From: WTJH01 sp049889695
GTDB taxonomy: Bacteria; Bacteroidota; Bacteroidia; Flavobacteriales; Flavobacteriaceae
DNA length: 64,000 nt
Reading direction: 5' to 3'
NCBI GenBank assembly: GCA_049889695.1
Contig: JBMHCX010000009.1
Span: forward strand, 124,001-188,000
The notes under the pieces were generated by a model. It was not told where the DNA came from. It did not search any database and saw nothing but the letters and a program-made list of their open reading frames with translations. A program made the position numbers and the translations under genes. Shown here piece after piece: positions 8,614-17,245 of the stretch; position 1 is the stretch's first letter, and every line of letters begins with the position of its first letter.

Positions 8614-9680
8614 TTCAACTTCGCCCCATACCCCTTTACTTCCCAAAATCGCCTACTACCCAAAGTCTTGAAAATTACAATGATCTCAAAGCCGATGAGC
8701 GGGAACAATATCGCAAGATGGCTGATCATTTTATTCATGTCATCGAAAGTGAATCGCCCCTACTTAAATGGCAAGAATTTCTCCGTCAAGAGGCCTACAC
8801 GCTATCTCCTAAAAGGCTTTATACCCTGAGGGTCAGTCATCCATCGGGGGTGTACAATGGCTTTTTAAGCGGAATTGATATCCGTGCATTTTTGCAAAAT
8901 AAGATCTATCTGCATGAAAATATAATCGCCCGAAAGGTTACAAAAATGAAAACCTACTTGGACCAGCTTCAATTGCAAGCGGAAGCAGTAGTCATTGGAT
9001 TTGAGTTTTCGGAAGATCTTCATGATCTGTTAGATCAAATACAACAGACCACTGAAAAAAGTCGATTTCAGATTAGGGAGCAAGATTATACACTTTGGGA
9101 GGTTCCAACAGCATTGGAGAAAAAAATAGTACAGCAAAAGTGGACAGAAGCATATTTGGTCGATGGGCATCATAGAGCAGCATGTTTAAGCGCCGTCCAT
9201 GAAAGTCATCCCAACACTCGCCACGATCTTTTCAGTTATTGTGTAGATCTGAAAGCAGTGAAAACAGCAGGATTTTTGTGGGTCGTCAAAAATCCTTGTA
9301 GCGACCTTTTGCAAACCTTAAAGCAATTGAGGAGCGAACAGACTGCAGACCCTTCTCCTCAGCTGAATGTTCCTCAGTTCCTCTGGGGAAAGAAAGCCTA
9401 TTTTTTGGCAGTTGCTAATCAGATCGACATCCTAGAACAGGTCTACAACTTACTGGTTCAACACAAGGCCAAAATAGAATATTTGCCTGTTCCACAGGTC
9501 GATAAGAAATATTTCCATCAGCTCTTAGACAAAGGAGCATTAATATTTGGCTATCCCGAATGGTCTATCGATGCTCTTGCAGCACTAGCTAAGGCGGGAA
9601 ATGTCTTGCCCCCTAAGTCGACCTATAATCGGCCCAAGATCGGGACAGGATTTGCAATTGCTCCCTCAAAAAACCCTTAA
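8610..9680 (+). CDS. DUF1015 family protein
   Basis: A 356-aa cytoplasmic protein of the DUF1015 family. It carries the family's hallmark DGHHRAAC (about residues 187-194), which in the archaeal relative SerK belongs to a free-serine kinase active site. Whether this protein phosphorylates serine is unknown; only the family relationship is inferred here. Family members are usually nearer 400 aa, so this one is somewhat short. It starts inside the stop of the upstream dehydrogenase and is followed 10 bases later by a small membrane protein. Confidence 0.85.
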   Translation: MIQLRPIPLYFPKSPTTQSLENYNDLKADEREQYRKMADHFIHVIESESPLLKWQEFLRQEAYTLSPKRLYTLRVSHPSGVYNGFLSGIDIRAFLQNKIYLHENIIARKVTKMKTYLDQLQLQAEAVVIGFEFSEDLHDLLDQIQQTTEKSRFQIREQDYTLWEVPTALEKKIVQQKWTEAYLVDGHHRAACLSAVHESHPNTRHDLFSYCVDLKAVKTAGFLWVVKNPCSDLLQTLKQLRSEQTADPSPQLNVPQFLWGKKAYFLAVANQIDILEQVYNLLVQHKAKIEYLPVPQVDKKYFHQLLDKGALIFGYPEWSIDALAALAKAGNVLPPKSTYNRPKIGTGFAIAPSKNP

Positions 9681-9690
9681 ATCACGAAAT

Positions 9691-10104
9691 ATGCAACGGA
9701 TCTTTAGAAATATAATGGCTGTAGTCATAGGTCTAATTATAGGGAATGTTGTTAACTATTATTTGTTTCATTACGGGTTTAAAGTATTCCCGATAGATGC
9801 CGATTTAAATGATATGGAAGCACTCGAGATGGTCTTTCCGACATTGAGTTTAAAATATTATTTATTTCCGCTTCTAGGGCACGCATTCGGGACTTTTACG
9901 GGTGCCCTATTGGCGGCATTTTTTGCTGTTTCCCACAAATTCAAATTAGCGATGGGTGTTGGTGCCACATTTTTACTTGTGGGGATCTTGGCAGCTATTG
10001 TTATTCCACCCCCATTATGGTTTAAGGTTTTAGATCTTGGCATAAGCTATTTACCCATGGCTTGGATTGCTGGAAAATTGTTGACTAAAAAGAAAATAAT
10101 ATAG
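9691..10104 (+). CDS. Small four-helix membrane protein, function unknown
   Basis: A 137-aa integral membrane protein. The ATG at 9691 is chosen because the open frame extending upstream runs through the end of the DUF1015 gene in another frame. Four hydrophobic segments are visible: MAVVIGLIIGNVVNYYLF, LSLKYYLFPLLGHAFGTFTGALLAAFF, the GVGATFLLVGILAAIVI stretch, and the C-terminal LGISYLPMAWIAGKLL. It ends in a lysine-rich tail, which suggests a cytoplasmic C-terminus. I do not recognise the family. It is probably the last gene of the 6759-10104 operon. Confidence 0.75.
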   Translation: MQRIFRNIMAVVIGLIIGNVVNYYLFHYGFKVFPIDADLNDMEALEMVFPTLSLKYYLFPLLGHAFGTFTGALLAAFFAVSHKFKLAMGVGATFLLVGILAAIVIPPPLWFKVLDLGISYLPMAWIAGKLLTKKKII

Positions 10105-10248
10105 GCTTATTTAACACCCAATGAAAAGGGCTTCCACAATACCGAATTGACATCCGAAAATTCTAGTTGTTGTTATTCTATTGTATCCATGCAACAGATG
10201 AGGCTTGCATAGATTCTCCTTCCTTCCACTCTGCACCTCTAAAAACCG

Positions 10249-10256
10249 TATCTTTG
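10249..10256 (+). promoter_or_regulatory. Candidate -7 promoter box for the YggS gene
   Basis: TATCTTTG fits TAnnTTTG and ends 5 bases before the ATG at 10262. A start site so close to the ATG would make the mRNA nearly leaderless. It also supports choosing 10262 over the further upstream ATG at 10205. No convincing -33 element is seen. Confidence 0.4.
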
Positions 10257-10261
10257 CCGCA

Positions 10262-10909
10262 ATGAAAATTGCTAAAAATTTACAAGCCCTTCGGGAAGAA
10301 ATTCCCGAACACGTCACTTTAGTGGCGGTCTCTAAAACCAAACCTATCGCGGATTTAATGGAAGCCTACGAAGCGGGGCAACGGGTTTTTGGTGAAAATA
10401 AAATTCAAGAAATGTGTCAAAAGTGGGAGGAACTTCCCAAAGATATTCAATGGCACATGATAGGTCATGTACAGACGAATAAGGTAAAATACATGGCCCC
10501 GTTTGTGGATTTAGTGCATGGTATCGATCGACTTAAATTGCTGAAAGAAATCGATAAACAAGCGGCTAAACACCAACGGACGATCCGCTGTTTATTACAA
10601 GTTCATATTGCCCAGGAGTCTACCAAATTTGGTCTGTCGGCTGAAGAATTACAAGCGATTATGGAGATGAAGGAACAGTTCCCTCATGTGACCCTGTGCG
10701 GACTTATGGGGATGGCCACCTTCACGGAAGATCAGACGCAAATCCAACGCGAATTTGAATATCTACATTCCCTTTATACGACACATCAGGCGCATCATTC
10801 TGAGTTGCAAATACTATCTATGGGCATGAGTGGAGACTATCCATTAGCCATAGATTGTGGTAGTACGATGATACGGGTAGGAAGTAAAATTTTTGGAGCG
10901 CGAGATTAG
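10262..10909 (+). CDS. YggS/PLPBP family pyridoxal-phosphate homeostasis protein
   Basis: A PLP-binding alanine-racemase-fold protein without known catalysis, thought to buffer free PLP and to affect amino and keto acid pools. It has 215 aa from the ATG at 10262; the frame is open to 10205, but the family begins right at MKIAKNLQALREEI. The PLP-binding Lys lies in VAVSKTKP, followed by GENKIQE, MIGHVQTNKVK and GLMGMATF. The phosphate-binding end is GMSGDYPLAI and STMIRVGSKIFGAR. The stop directly abuts the ATG of the exonuclease fusion. Confidence 0.93.
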   Translation: MKIAKNLQALREEIPEHVTLVAVSKTKPIADLMEAYEAGQRVFGENKIQEMCQKWEELPKDIQWHMIGHVQTNKVKYMAPFVDLVHGIDRLKLLKEIDKQAAKHQRTIRCLLQVHIAQESTKFGLSAEELQAIMEMKEQFPHVTLCGLMGMATFTEDQTQIQREFEYLHSLYTTHQAHHSELQILSMGMSGDYPLAIDCGSTMIRVGSKIFGARD

Positions 10910-12292
10910 ATGTATGCCGTTTTAGATATAGAGACAACAGGCGGGAAATTCGATGAGGAAGGGATTACCGAGATCGCTATTTACCGGTATGACGGAAACG
11001 AAGTAGTCGACCAATTTGCTAGTCTCATCAATCCCGAGCGCCCCATACAACCTTTTGTTGCCAAGCTTACAGGGATCAACAGTAAAATGTTGCAAAATGC
11101 CCCTCGCTTTTTTGAAGTAGCTAAACGAATTATTGAGATTACGTCCGACTGTATTATTGTTGCTCACAATACAGAATTTGACTATCGTATTCTCAGAACC
11201 GAATTCAAGCGATTGGGCTATACGTATGAACGCAAATCCTTGTGTACGGTTAAACTTTCACAAGCCTTAATTCTGGACGCAGAATCCTACAAACTGGGAA
11301 AACTGGTCCGTTCGTTAGGAATACCGATCAGCGACCGCCATCGGGCTCAAGGAGATGCACACGCCACCCTAAAACTCTTCGAAGTGCTGCTCAGTAAAGA
11401 TTCCAATAAAGAGATCTTTAACGCACTCATCGAAAAGAACACGCCCAAAAAAGTCCCCTCCAAATATTTGGAAATAATCGATACCCTTCCTGCAGAAACA
11501 GGAGTTTATTATATCTATGGTGCTGCTGCCAAAATTATCTACATCGGAAAAAGTAAAAACATTAAGCAAAGGGTTCTGAAACACCTCACGAGCAAGGAGA
11601 GAAAAGCCGTAGCCATCCAACGGCAGATTACCGAGGTGAAGTCAGAAATTTGCGGGAGCGAACTCTTGGCCTTGCTGAAGGAGCAACACGAGATAAAGCT
11701 TCATCGCCCAGCCTTAAACCATGCGCGGAAGCAAACCATTTTTCCAATGGGTATACGCATGGAAAAAACAGCGAGCTATACACGGCTTCTATGGGAGCAA
11801 ACGCGCAAAAACATTTCCTACTTAGAAGTGTTTAAGAACAAAGAGGCAGCAAAAAGTCAGCTATTTGCATGGGTTAAAGAATACTCCCTCTGTCTGAATC
11901 ACACCTCACTCGACAATCGAAAAGCTGAATGTGCAGGTTTCCCTTTAAAACATTGTCTAGGGGCTTGTACGGGGGAAGAAGGTTTTGAAAGTTACAATGC
12001 AAGAATCGATCAGTTGGTCGCCGATAGGCGTTTTCCACATTCCGATTTTTTATTAATCGACAGTGGTCGTACCAAAGGAGAAAAAAGTTTTGTGTGGGTC
12101 GCCGATGGGCAGTTTCGAGGGATTGGATATTTCGAGCTGAACTTTCAGATGAATAGTCCTGAAAAGATTGAAAAACGATTGGTAGAAATGCAAGCCAATG
12201 GGGATGCACAAGCGCTTATACGCTCATTCATAAGACGTAAGAAATTCAAAAAAATGATTCCTCTTGAATTTTCATCTGAGAAGAATGCATAA
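10910..12292 (+). CDS. Exonuclease (DnaQ-like) / GIY-YIG endonuclease fusion
   Basis: A 460-aa two-nuclease protein. Residues 1-165 form a DEDDh 3'-5' exonuclease: D6 and E8 in VLDIETTGG, the HNTEFDYRIL block (H86, D91), and H144 with D149 in HRAQGD. Residues about 195-275 form a GIY-YIG endonuclease like the N-terminus of UvrC or Cho, with GVYYIY at 198, YIGKS at 211 and the catalytic Arg region IKQRVLKHL. The C-terminal 180 residues are family-specific. The domain pair implies DNA repair, nicking and then trimming, but the actual substrate is not known. It directly follows the YggS gene without a gap. Confidence 0.88.
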   Translation: MYAVLDIETTGGKFDEEGITEIAIYRYDGNEVVDQFASLINPERPIQPFVAKLTGINSKMLQNAPRFFEVAKRIIEITSDCIIVAHNTEFDYRILRTEFKRLGYTYERKSLCTVKLSQALILDAESYKLGKLVRSLGIPISDRHRAQGDAHATLKLFEVLLSKDSNKEIFNALIEKNTPKKVPSKYLEIIDTLPAETGVYYIYGAAAKIIYIGKSKNIKQRVLKHLTSKERKAVAIQRQITEVKSEICGSELLALLKEQHEIKLHRPALNHARKQTIFPMGIRMEKTASYTRLLWEQTRKNISYLEVFKNKEAAKSQLFAWVKEYSLCLNHTSLDNRKAECAGFPLKHCLGACTGEEGFESYNARIDQLVADRRFPHSDFLLIDSGRTKGEKSFVWVADGQFRGIGYFELNFQMNSPEKIEKRLVEMQANGDAQALIRSFIRRKKFKKMIPLEFSSEKNA

Positions 12293-12324
12293 ATTTGAGT
12301 ATAGTCACCATCTGAAAGATCACT

Positions 12325-13149
12325 TTGAGAGAGAAAAATTCACTTAAACATAGACTACACGAAATTATCTATGAGGCGGACACCCCAGCGGGGAAATTCT
12401 TCGATATCGCCTTGTTGGTGTTTATATTGTTAAGTGTGATCTTAGTAGCCTTAGAAAGTGTTCCATGGATCGACCAACAGTATCACGATGAACTTCATCA
12501 GGCAGAATGGCTGATTACAATCATCTTTACTTTAGAATACTTTATTCGAATCATCGCCATCCAAAAACCGTGGCGGTATGTCTTCAGTTTTTTTGGAATA
12601 ATCGACTTTCTCTCTACCATTCCAATGTATTTGTCGGCTTTTGTGATGGGAACGCAATCCTTAGTCGCCCTTAGGGCGCTGCGTTTGCTGAGAATCTTTC
12701 GGATCCTAAAACTGACGCGATATATTGGCGAATCAAACTTTCTTTTTCGAGCCATTCGAAGCAGTTTGCCAAAAATCATGGTTTTTCTCTTTGGCGTTTT
12801 AATCTTATGTATCATCTTTGGGACCCTCATGTATCTAATTGAGACCGACGAGAGTGGATTCACCAGCATTCCCAGAAGTATCTACTGGTGTATTGTGACA
12901 CTTACCACGGTCGGTTATGGCGATATTGCCCCAGCGACAGCCCTCGGACAATTTGTTGCCGCCCTCATCATGATCATGGGATATGGGATCATTGCTGTAC
13001 CTACGGGGATTGTTACTTCCGAATTAGCCACTCAAGAATCCGATATCCACCTCAATACCCAAGGCTGTCCTAATTGTTTAAAAGACGATCATCAAGACGA
13101 AGCTTTATATTGTTACCATTGCGGAACCCCATTAAACCATGAAGAATAA
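12325..13149 (+). CDS. Voltage-gated potassium channel with C-terminal zinc ribbon
   Basis: A six-helix cation channel of 274 aa in the inner membrane. The voltage sensor S4 is clear, with basic residues every third position (R117, R120, R123, R126, K129, R132). The pore helix leads to the K+ selectivity filter TVGYGD at 195-200. After S6, a cytoplasmic tail holds a four-cysteine ribbon, CPNC at 248-251 and CYHCG at 263-267. Translation starts at a TTG; no ATG is nearby in frame. The last 11 bases overlap the start of miaA, so expression is coupled. Confidence 0.88.
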   Translation: MREKNSLKHRLHEIIYEADTPAGKFFDIALLVFILLSVILVALESVPWIDQQYHDELHQAEWLITIIFTLEYFIRIIAIQKPWRYVFSFFGIIDFLSTIPMYLSAFVMGTQSLVALRALRLLRIFRILKLTRYIGESNFLFRAIRSSLPKIMVFLFGVLILCIIFGTLMYLIETDESGFTSIPRSIYWCIVTLTTVGYGDIAPATALGQFVAALIMIMGYGIIAVPTGIVTSELATQESDIHLNTQGCPNCLKDDHQDEALYCYHCGTPLNHEE

Positions 13150-14032
13150 ACAACTCGTTTATATTGCTGGCCCCACAGCAGTAGGAAAAACACGCCTGAG
13201 CGTTGAACTTGCCAAACATTTTGAAACTGAAATAATCTCATGCGACTCTCGACAATTCTACAAAGAGATGGAGATCGGAACAGCCGTTCCTACGGCAGCC
13301 GAAATGGATGGAGTCCCCCACCACTGTATTCAGCATAAATCCTTACAAGACACCTATACTGTAGGCGATTTTGAAACGGAAGCCTTGGGCATATTAGATC
13401 GTCTTTTCGAGACTAAAGACGTTGTCTTTATGGTCGGTGGCTCCGGACTTTATGCCGATGCTGTAATGACCGGCTTGGACCAATTTCCTCCTATCCCGAA
13501 TGAAATTCGTGAACAGATTCGCTTTTTTTATAACTCCCATGGAATAGAATCGCTGCAAGACCTCTTGCGCCAAAACGATCCGAAACACTACACCCAAGTA
13601 GACAAGCAAAATCCTAAACGGCTCATGCGTGCATTAGAAGTCTGTATGGCCAGCGGGAAACCCTATTCTTCATTTTTAGGTCAACCAAAAGCCGAACGGT
13701 CCTTTATGTCAAAAGTGATTGTTTTACACTGTCCGCGAACTGTTTTGTATGAACGCATCAACCATCGTGTGGAGGAAATGATTGCCGCAGGGCTAGAAGC
13801 AGAAGTAAAAGCATTAGAGCCGCATAAAAATTTAAATGCCCTGAAAACTGTCGGCTACAACGAATTTTTTCAATATTTCGATGGACAGATCAGTTTAGAA
13901 GAGTGTATTGGCGAGATTCAAAAAAATACGCGCCGCTATGCCAAGCGGCAAATTACTTGGTTTAAGCGATATGAAGAAGGGTATATTTTCCCAAACAACA
14001 CGCCCATCGACCAGTTTTTTGAATATATTTAA
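13139..14032 (+). CDS. miaA: tRNA dimethylallyltransferase
   Basis: Transfers a dimethylallyl group from DMAPP to N6 of A37 in tRNAs that read UNN codons. It has 297 aa, the usual size. The P-loop is GPTAVGKTRLS near the start, followed by SCDSRQFYKEMEIGTA, PHHCIQ, the VGGSGLYADAV block, KRLMRALE, and the C-terminal RYAKRQITWFKR that contacts tRNA. It begins inside the 3' end of the channel gene and ends 17 bases before the lipoprotein hydrolase. Confidence 0.96.
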   Translation: MKNKQLVYIAGPTAVGKTRLSVELAKHFETEIISCDSRQFYKEMEIGTAVPTAAEMDGVPHHCIQHKSLQDTYTVGDFETEALGILDRLFETKDVVFMVGGSGLYADAVMTGLDQFPPIPNEIREQIRFFYNSHGIESLQDLLRQNDPKHYTQVDKQNPKRLMRALEVCMASGKPYSSFLGQPKAERSFMSKVIVLHCPRTVLYERINHRVEEMIAAGLEAEVKALEPHKNLNALKTVGYNEFFQYFDGQISLEECIGEIQKNTRRYAKRQITWFKRYEEGYIFPNNTPIDQFFEYI

Positions 14033-14049
14033 GGTTAAAGCCCTTTATC

Positions 14050-15252
14050 ATGCACAAAAATCTTTTTCCCTCCTTAATTTTTATTTTCCTCCTTTCGCTG
14101 GGGTGTAGTTCAGATGATGACCCAACTACTCCATCTCTCCCCACCTATGAGTACTTGGAAGATTATACAATGGTCCAAGAAGTCTCGGAGACCAGCTTAG
14201 AAAACCTATATCGGTTGGTGCTGGGAGAAGACGCTCCATCAGTTACATGGGAAAAAATCGTAATGTATCGGGTCGCCTACCAAACGGAAGACTTTTCAGG
14301 AGAACAAGTTACAGCCTCTGGACTGCTGTTACTCCCTGCAAATCGGTCAGCATCATTTCCCTTGATTTCTTACCAACACGGAACCTTGCTGAACGACAAT
14401 CAGGCCCCCTCAGTAGCCAATTTATTCAACAACGAGACAGCTATTGGTAGCTTACTGGCTGGACATGGGTTTGGGGTGGCTATGCCCGATTATTTGGGCT
14501 ATCAGCGTTCACGGGATATTCCTCACCCATATGAGGAGCAATCGACTTTAGGACAAACTTCTTATGATATGCTGCAGGCGAGCGTAGAACTGATCGAAAG
14601 TCTCGAAGCCTCTACCACCAACGATTTGTTCTTGGTCGGATATTCAGAAGGGGGCTATGCTACCATGGCACTGCATCGAAAGATTGAAACGGAGAACGCA
14701 TTCAGCGTAAGTCACAGCTACCCTGGAGCGGGAGCTTACAATAAAACTGCTTTTAGTCAGGCCGTTTTGGAAAGGAATGAAGAGCTTCCTTTTATGACGA
14801 CCTACCTATGGGTCTTATACACCTACAACAATCTCTATCCACAGCTTCAACGACCTTGGAATCAGATTGTTCAAGCACCTTATGTGTCTCTATTTGAAAA
14901 TTTTGATCCGCTTTCCCTAAGCCTTGCAGATCTTGCTCAAATCCCACAAAACCCACAAGAACTCTTTTTAGCAAGCTTTATAGAGGGTATCGTGAATGGA
15001 ACCGATACAGCGTTTATGGAAGTGCTTGCCGCGAATGATAATTTCGACTGGGAAGCCACTGCTCCCATCAGCCTGTACCATGGAAGTGCAGACGGCTATG
15101 TTTGGCCCCTCAATTCAAGTACTGCCTTTGAAGCAATGACAGAGCGCGGTAATGATGTCAATTACTATTCCCTAGAAGGTCTTAACCATTCAACGGCTGT
15201 TGGCCCTTATATTACGGCCGTTCTTTCAGCTATACAATCAGAGCTTGAGTAG
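14050..15252 (+). CDS. Lipoprotein alpha/beta hydrolase (secretory-lipase-like)
   Basis: A 400-aa alpha/beta hydrolase exported as a lipoprotein. The signal peptide ends in a lipobox LSLGC with Cys19 as the acylated residue, followed by an acidic SSDDDP linker, a frequent surface-export-like feature in Bacteroidota. The nucleophile elbow is GYSEGGY with Ser199. A later Asp in SADGYVWP and a His in GLNHST can complete the triad. The HGT block after PLISYQ fits an oxyanion-hole region. Substrate unknown: lipase, esterase or prolyl-peptidase-type activity are all possible. It converges with purC and overlaps it by 15 bases. Confidence 0.8.
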   Translation: MHKNLFPSLIFIFLLSLGCSSDDDPTTPSLPTYEYLEDYTMVQEVSETSLENLYRLVLGEDAPSVTWEKIVMYRVAYQTEDFSGEQVTASGLLLLPANRSASFPLISYQHGTLLNDNQAPSVANLFNNETAIGSLLAGHGFGVAMPDYLGYQRSRDIPHPYEEQSTLGQTSYDMLQASVELIESLEASTTNDLFLVGYSEGGYATMALHRKIETENAFSVSHSYPGAGAYNKTAFSQAVLERNEELPFMTTYLWVLYTYNNLYPQLQRPWNQIVQAPYVSLFENFDPLSLSLADLAQIPQNPQELFLASFIEGIVNGTDTAFMEVLAANDNFDWEATAPISLYHGSADGYVWPLNSSTAFEAMTERGNDVNYYSLEGLNHSTAVGPYITAVLSAIQSELE

Positions 15253-16185
15253 TGCTTGTTGTATATTAGCGTAGATGCGTTCCTCTATATTTTCGGTAGA
15301 AGCCTTCTGAAAGGATTTGCCCAAAATATTTTCGTAAAGCTCTATGTAGCGATTGGAAACAGTTTGAATATAATCATCTGGCATATCCGGAAGCTGCTGT
15401 CCCTCAAGGCCTTGAAAACCATTCGAGATTAACCATTGTCGGACAAACTCCTTGGAGAGTTGCTTTTGCGATTCTCCTCTTTCTTGTCTTTCAGCATACC
15501 CATCTGCATAAAAATAGCGGGAAGAGTCTGGGGTGTGAATTTCATCGATGAGTACAATAGTACCATCGGCAGTTTTTCCGAATTCGTATTTGGTATCCAC
15601 TAAAATTAAACCACGATCCTTGGCCAAAGAAGTGCCTCTTTCAAAAAGCGCTCTTGTATACTTTTCTAGTAGGATGTAATCCTCCTCCTTCACAATACCT
15701 TGAGCAATAATATCTTCTCTGGAAATATCCTCATCGTGCCCTTCATCTGCCTTAGTGGCTGGCGTAATAATTGGTGAAGGAAAAGCATCATTTTCGCGCA
15801 TACCATCCGGCATTTCTACACCGCATAAGGATCTTTTTCCCGCTTTGTATTCTCGTGCTGCATGCCCGGACATATATCCGCGAATGACCATCTCTACTTT
15901 AAAAGGGGCGCAAGCCATCCCAATAGCTACATTCGGGTCTGGTGTGGAGAGTAACCAGTTGGGGACAATATCTTGTGTTTGCGACATCATTTCCGTCGCA
16001 ATCTGGTTTAGAATTTGCCCCTTGTAAGGGATTCCCTTTGGCATTACCACATCAAAGGCAGATAAGCGATCGGTAGCGATCATGACCAATAGGTCGTTTT
16101 CTAATCGGAAAACCTCCCGTACTTTGCCGACGTATTTGGACTGTTGACCGGGAAGCTGAAATCTTGTTTCAAGCAATGCAGACAT
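15238..16185 (-). CDS. purC: Phosphoribosylaminoimidazole-succinocarboxamide synthase
   Basis: SAICAR synthase of purine synthesis: ATP-dependent joining of aspartate to CAIR. It has 315 aa, the longer form found in Bacteroidota and plants rather than the 240-aa E. coli form. Motifs include GKVREVF, the ATDRLSAFDVVMP block, RGYMSGHAAREYK, PSPIITPATKADEGHDEDIS and the ADYK-like LVDTKYEFG. It lies 9 bases downstream of phoH on the same strand and is probably cotranscribed with it. Confidence 0.96.
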   Translation of the reverse strand: MSALLETRFQLPGQQSKYVGKVREVFRLENDLLVMIATDRLSAFDVVMPKGIPYKGQILNQIATEMMSQTQDIVPNWLLSTPDPNVAIGMACAPFKVEMVIRGYMSGHAAREYKAGKRSLCGVEMPDGMRENDAFPSPIITPATKADEGHDEDISREDIIAQGIVKEEDYILLEKYTRALFERGTSLAKDRGLILVDTKYEFGKTADGTIVLIDEIHTPDSSRYFYADGYAERQERGESQKQLSKEFVRQWLISNGFQGLEGQQLPDMPDDYIQTVSNRYIELYENILGKSFQKASTENIEERIYANIQQALLKL

Positions 16186-16194
16186 AGATAAAAA

Positions 16195-17148
16195 TTAGTT
16201 TTGATGCTCGATCCCTTTGTAGGCGTCTATCACCTTTTTTACAATGGGATGTCGTATCACATCTTTATCGTCCAAATATACGATACCTATGCCTTCTGTT
16301 TCCTTTAAAATGAGCAAAGCTTCTTTAAGTCCAGATATAACTCTGCGAGGCAAGTCGATCTGACCGGGGTCTCCTGTCAACATAAATTTTGCAGAGCGTC
16401 CCATTCGTGTCAAAAACATCTTCATCTGAGCGTGCGTAGTGTTCTGCGCTTCATCTAAAATCACAAAAGCATTGTCTAAGGTCCTTCCGCGCATAAACGC
16501 CAATGGAGCAATCTGAATGGTACCCTTTTCGATGTGTGAGATTAATTTTTCATGCGGAATCATATCACGCAAGGCATCGTAGAGGGGTTGCATGTAGGGG
16601 TCTAATTTTTCTTTGAGGTCGCCCGGTAAAAAGCCTAAATTTTCTCCAGCCTCCACTGCAGGACGCGTGAGGATAATTCGTTTGACTTGTTTCTCTTTCA
16701 AGGCTTTTACTGCCAAGGCCACACCTGTATATGTTTTTCCTGTTCCCGCAGGACCGATTGCAAAAATCATATCGTTTTTGAGGGTGGTGTTTACCAATTT
16801 TTGCTGATTGTAGGTTTGGGCTTTGATTATTTTCCCACCAACACCGTGCAGGATAAAGGATTCAGGACCTGAATTGGGTTCATAATCGCGCGAATCATCG
16901 GCCATGATTACTCGATCGATCACCTCAGTTGTAAGAGAATTAAACTTTCCCAAGTGGGCAATTAACATATACATCCGCTTGTCGAACTCTTCGAGCAAGG
17001 AAGGTTCTCCATAGGCTTTTAGTGTACTCCCGCGAGCAACAATTTTTATTTTCGGGAAATAGGATCGAATTTGTTCAATATGAGCATTTTGCTGTCCAAA
17101 AAACTCTTGTGGGCTCACCTCAGAAAGGTCGATTTTTAATTCATTCAA
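16195..17148 (-). CDS. phoH: PhoH-like ATPase
   Basis: A cytoplasmic P-loop ATPase of the PhoH family, 317 aa, often linked to RNA metabolism; its precise role is not settled. Walker A is GPAGTGKTYTG (about residue 130) and Walker B is VILDEAQN, followed by LTRMGRSAKFMLTGDPGQIDLP, the family's helicase-like motif. The N-terminal part resembles the short KH-like leader of the YbeZ subgroup. It precedes purC and is divergent from the DUF62 gene across a 97-base spacer. Confidence 0.94.
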   Translation of the reverse strand: MNELKIDLSEVSPQEFFGQQNAHIEQIRSYFPKIKIVARGSTLKAYGEPSLLEEFDKRMYMLIAHLGKFNSLTTEVIDRVIMADDSRDYEPNSGPESFILHGVGGKIIKAQTYNQQKLVNTTLKNDMIFAIGPAGTGKTYTGVALAVKALKEKQVKRIILTRPAVEAGENLGFLPGDLKEKLDPYMQPLYDALRDMIPHEKLISHIEKGTIQIAPLAFMRGRTLDNAFVILDEAQNTTHAQMKMFLTRMGRSAKFMLTGDPGQIDLPRRVISGLKEALLILKETEGIGIVYLDDKDVIRHPIVKKVIDAYKGIEHQN

Positions 17149-17245
17149 ACGGCAGTCAATTAAAAAGGTTTATTTTTGATATGTGCATGACTTTACACCT
17201 TTAAAAATATGCATTTTTTTGGTCTAAAGCACTAAAATTTCCTTT

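Noticed and set aside
12498..12869. 123-codon open frame opposite the potassium channel gene
   Set aside because: It lies wholly within the channel gene, whose S4 and pore motifs are unambiguous; basic, low-complexity antisense product.
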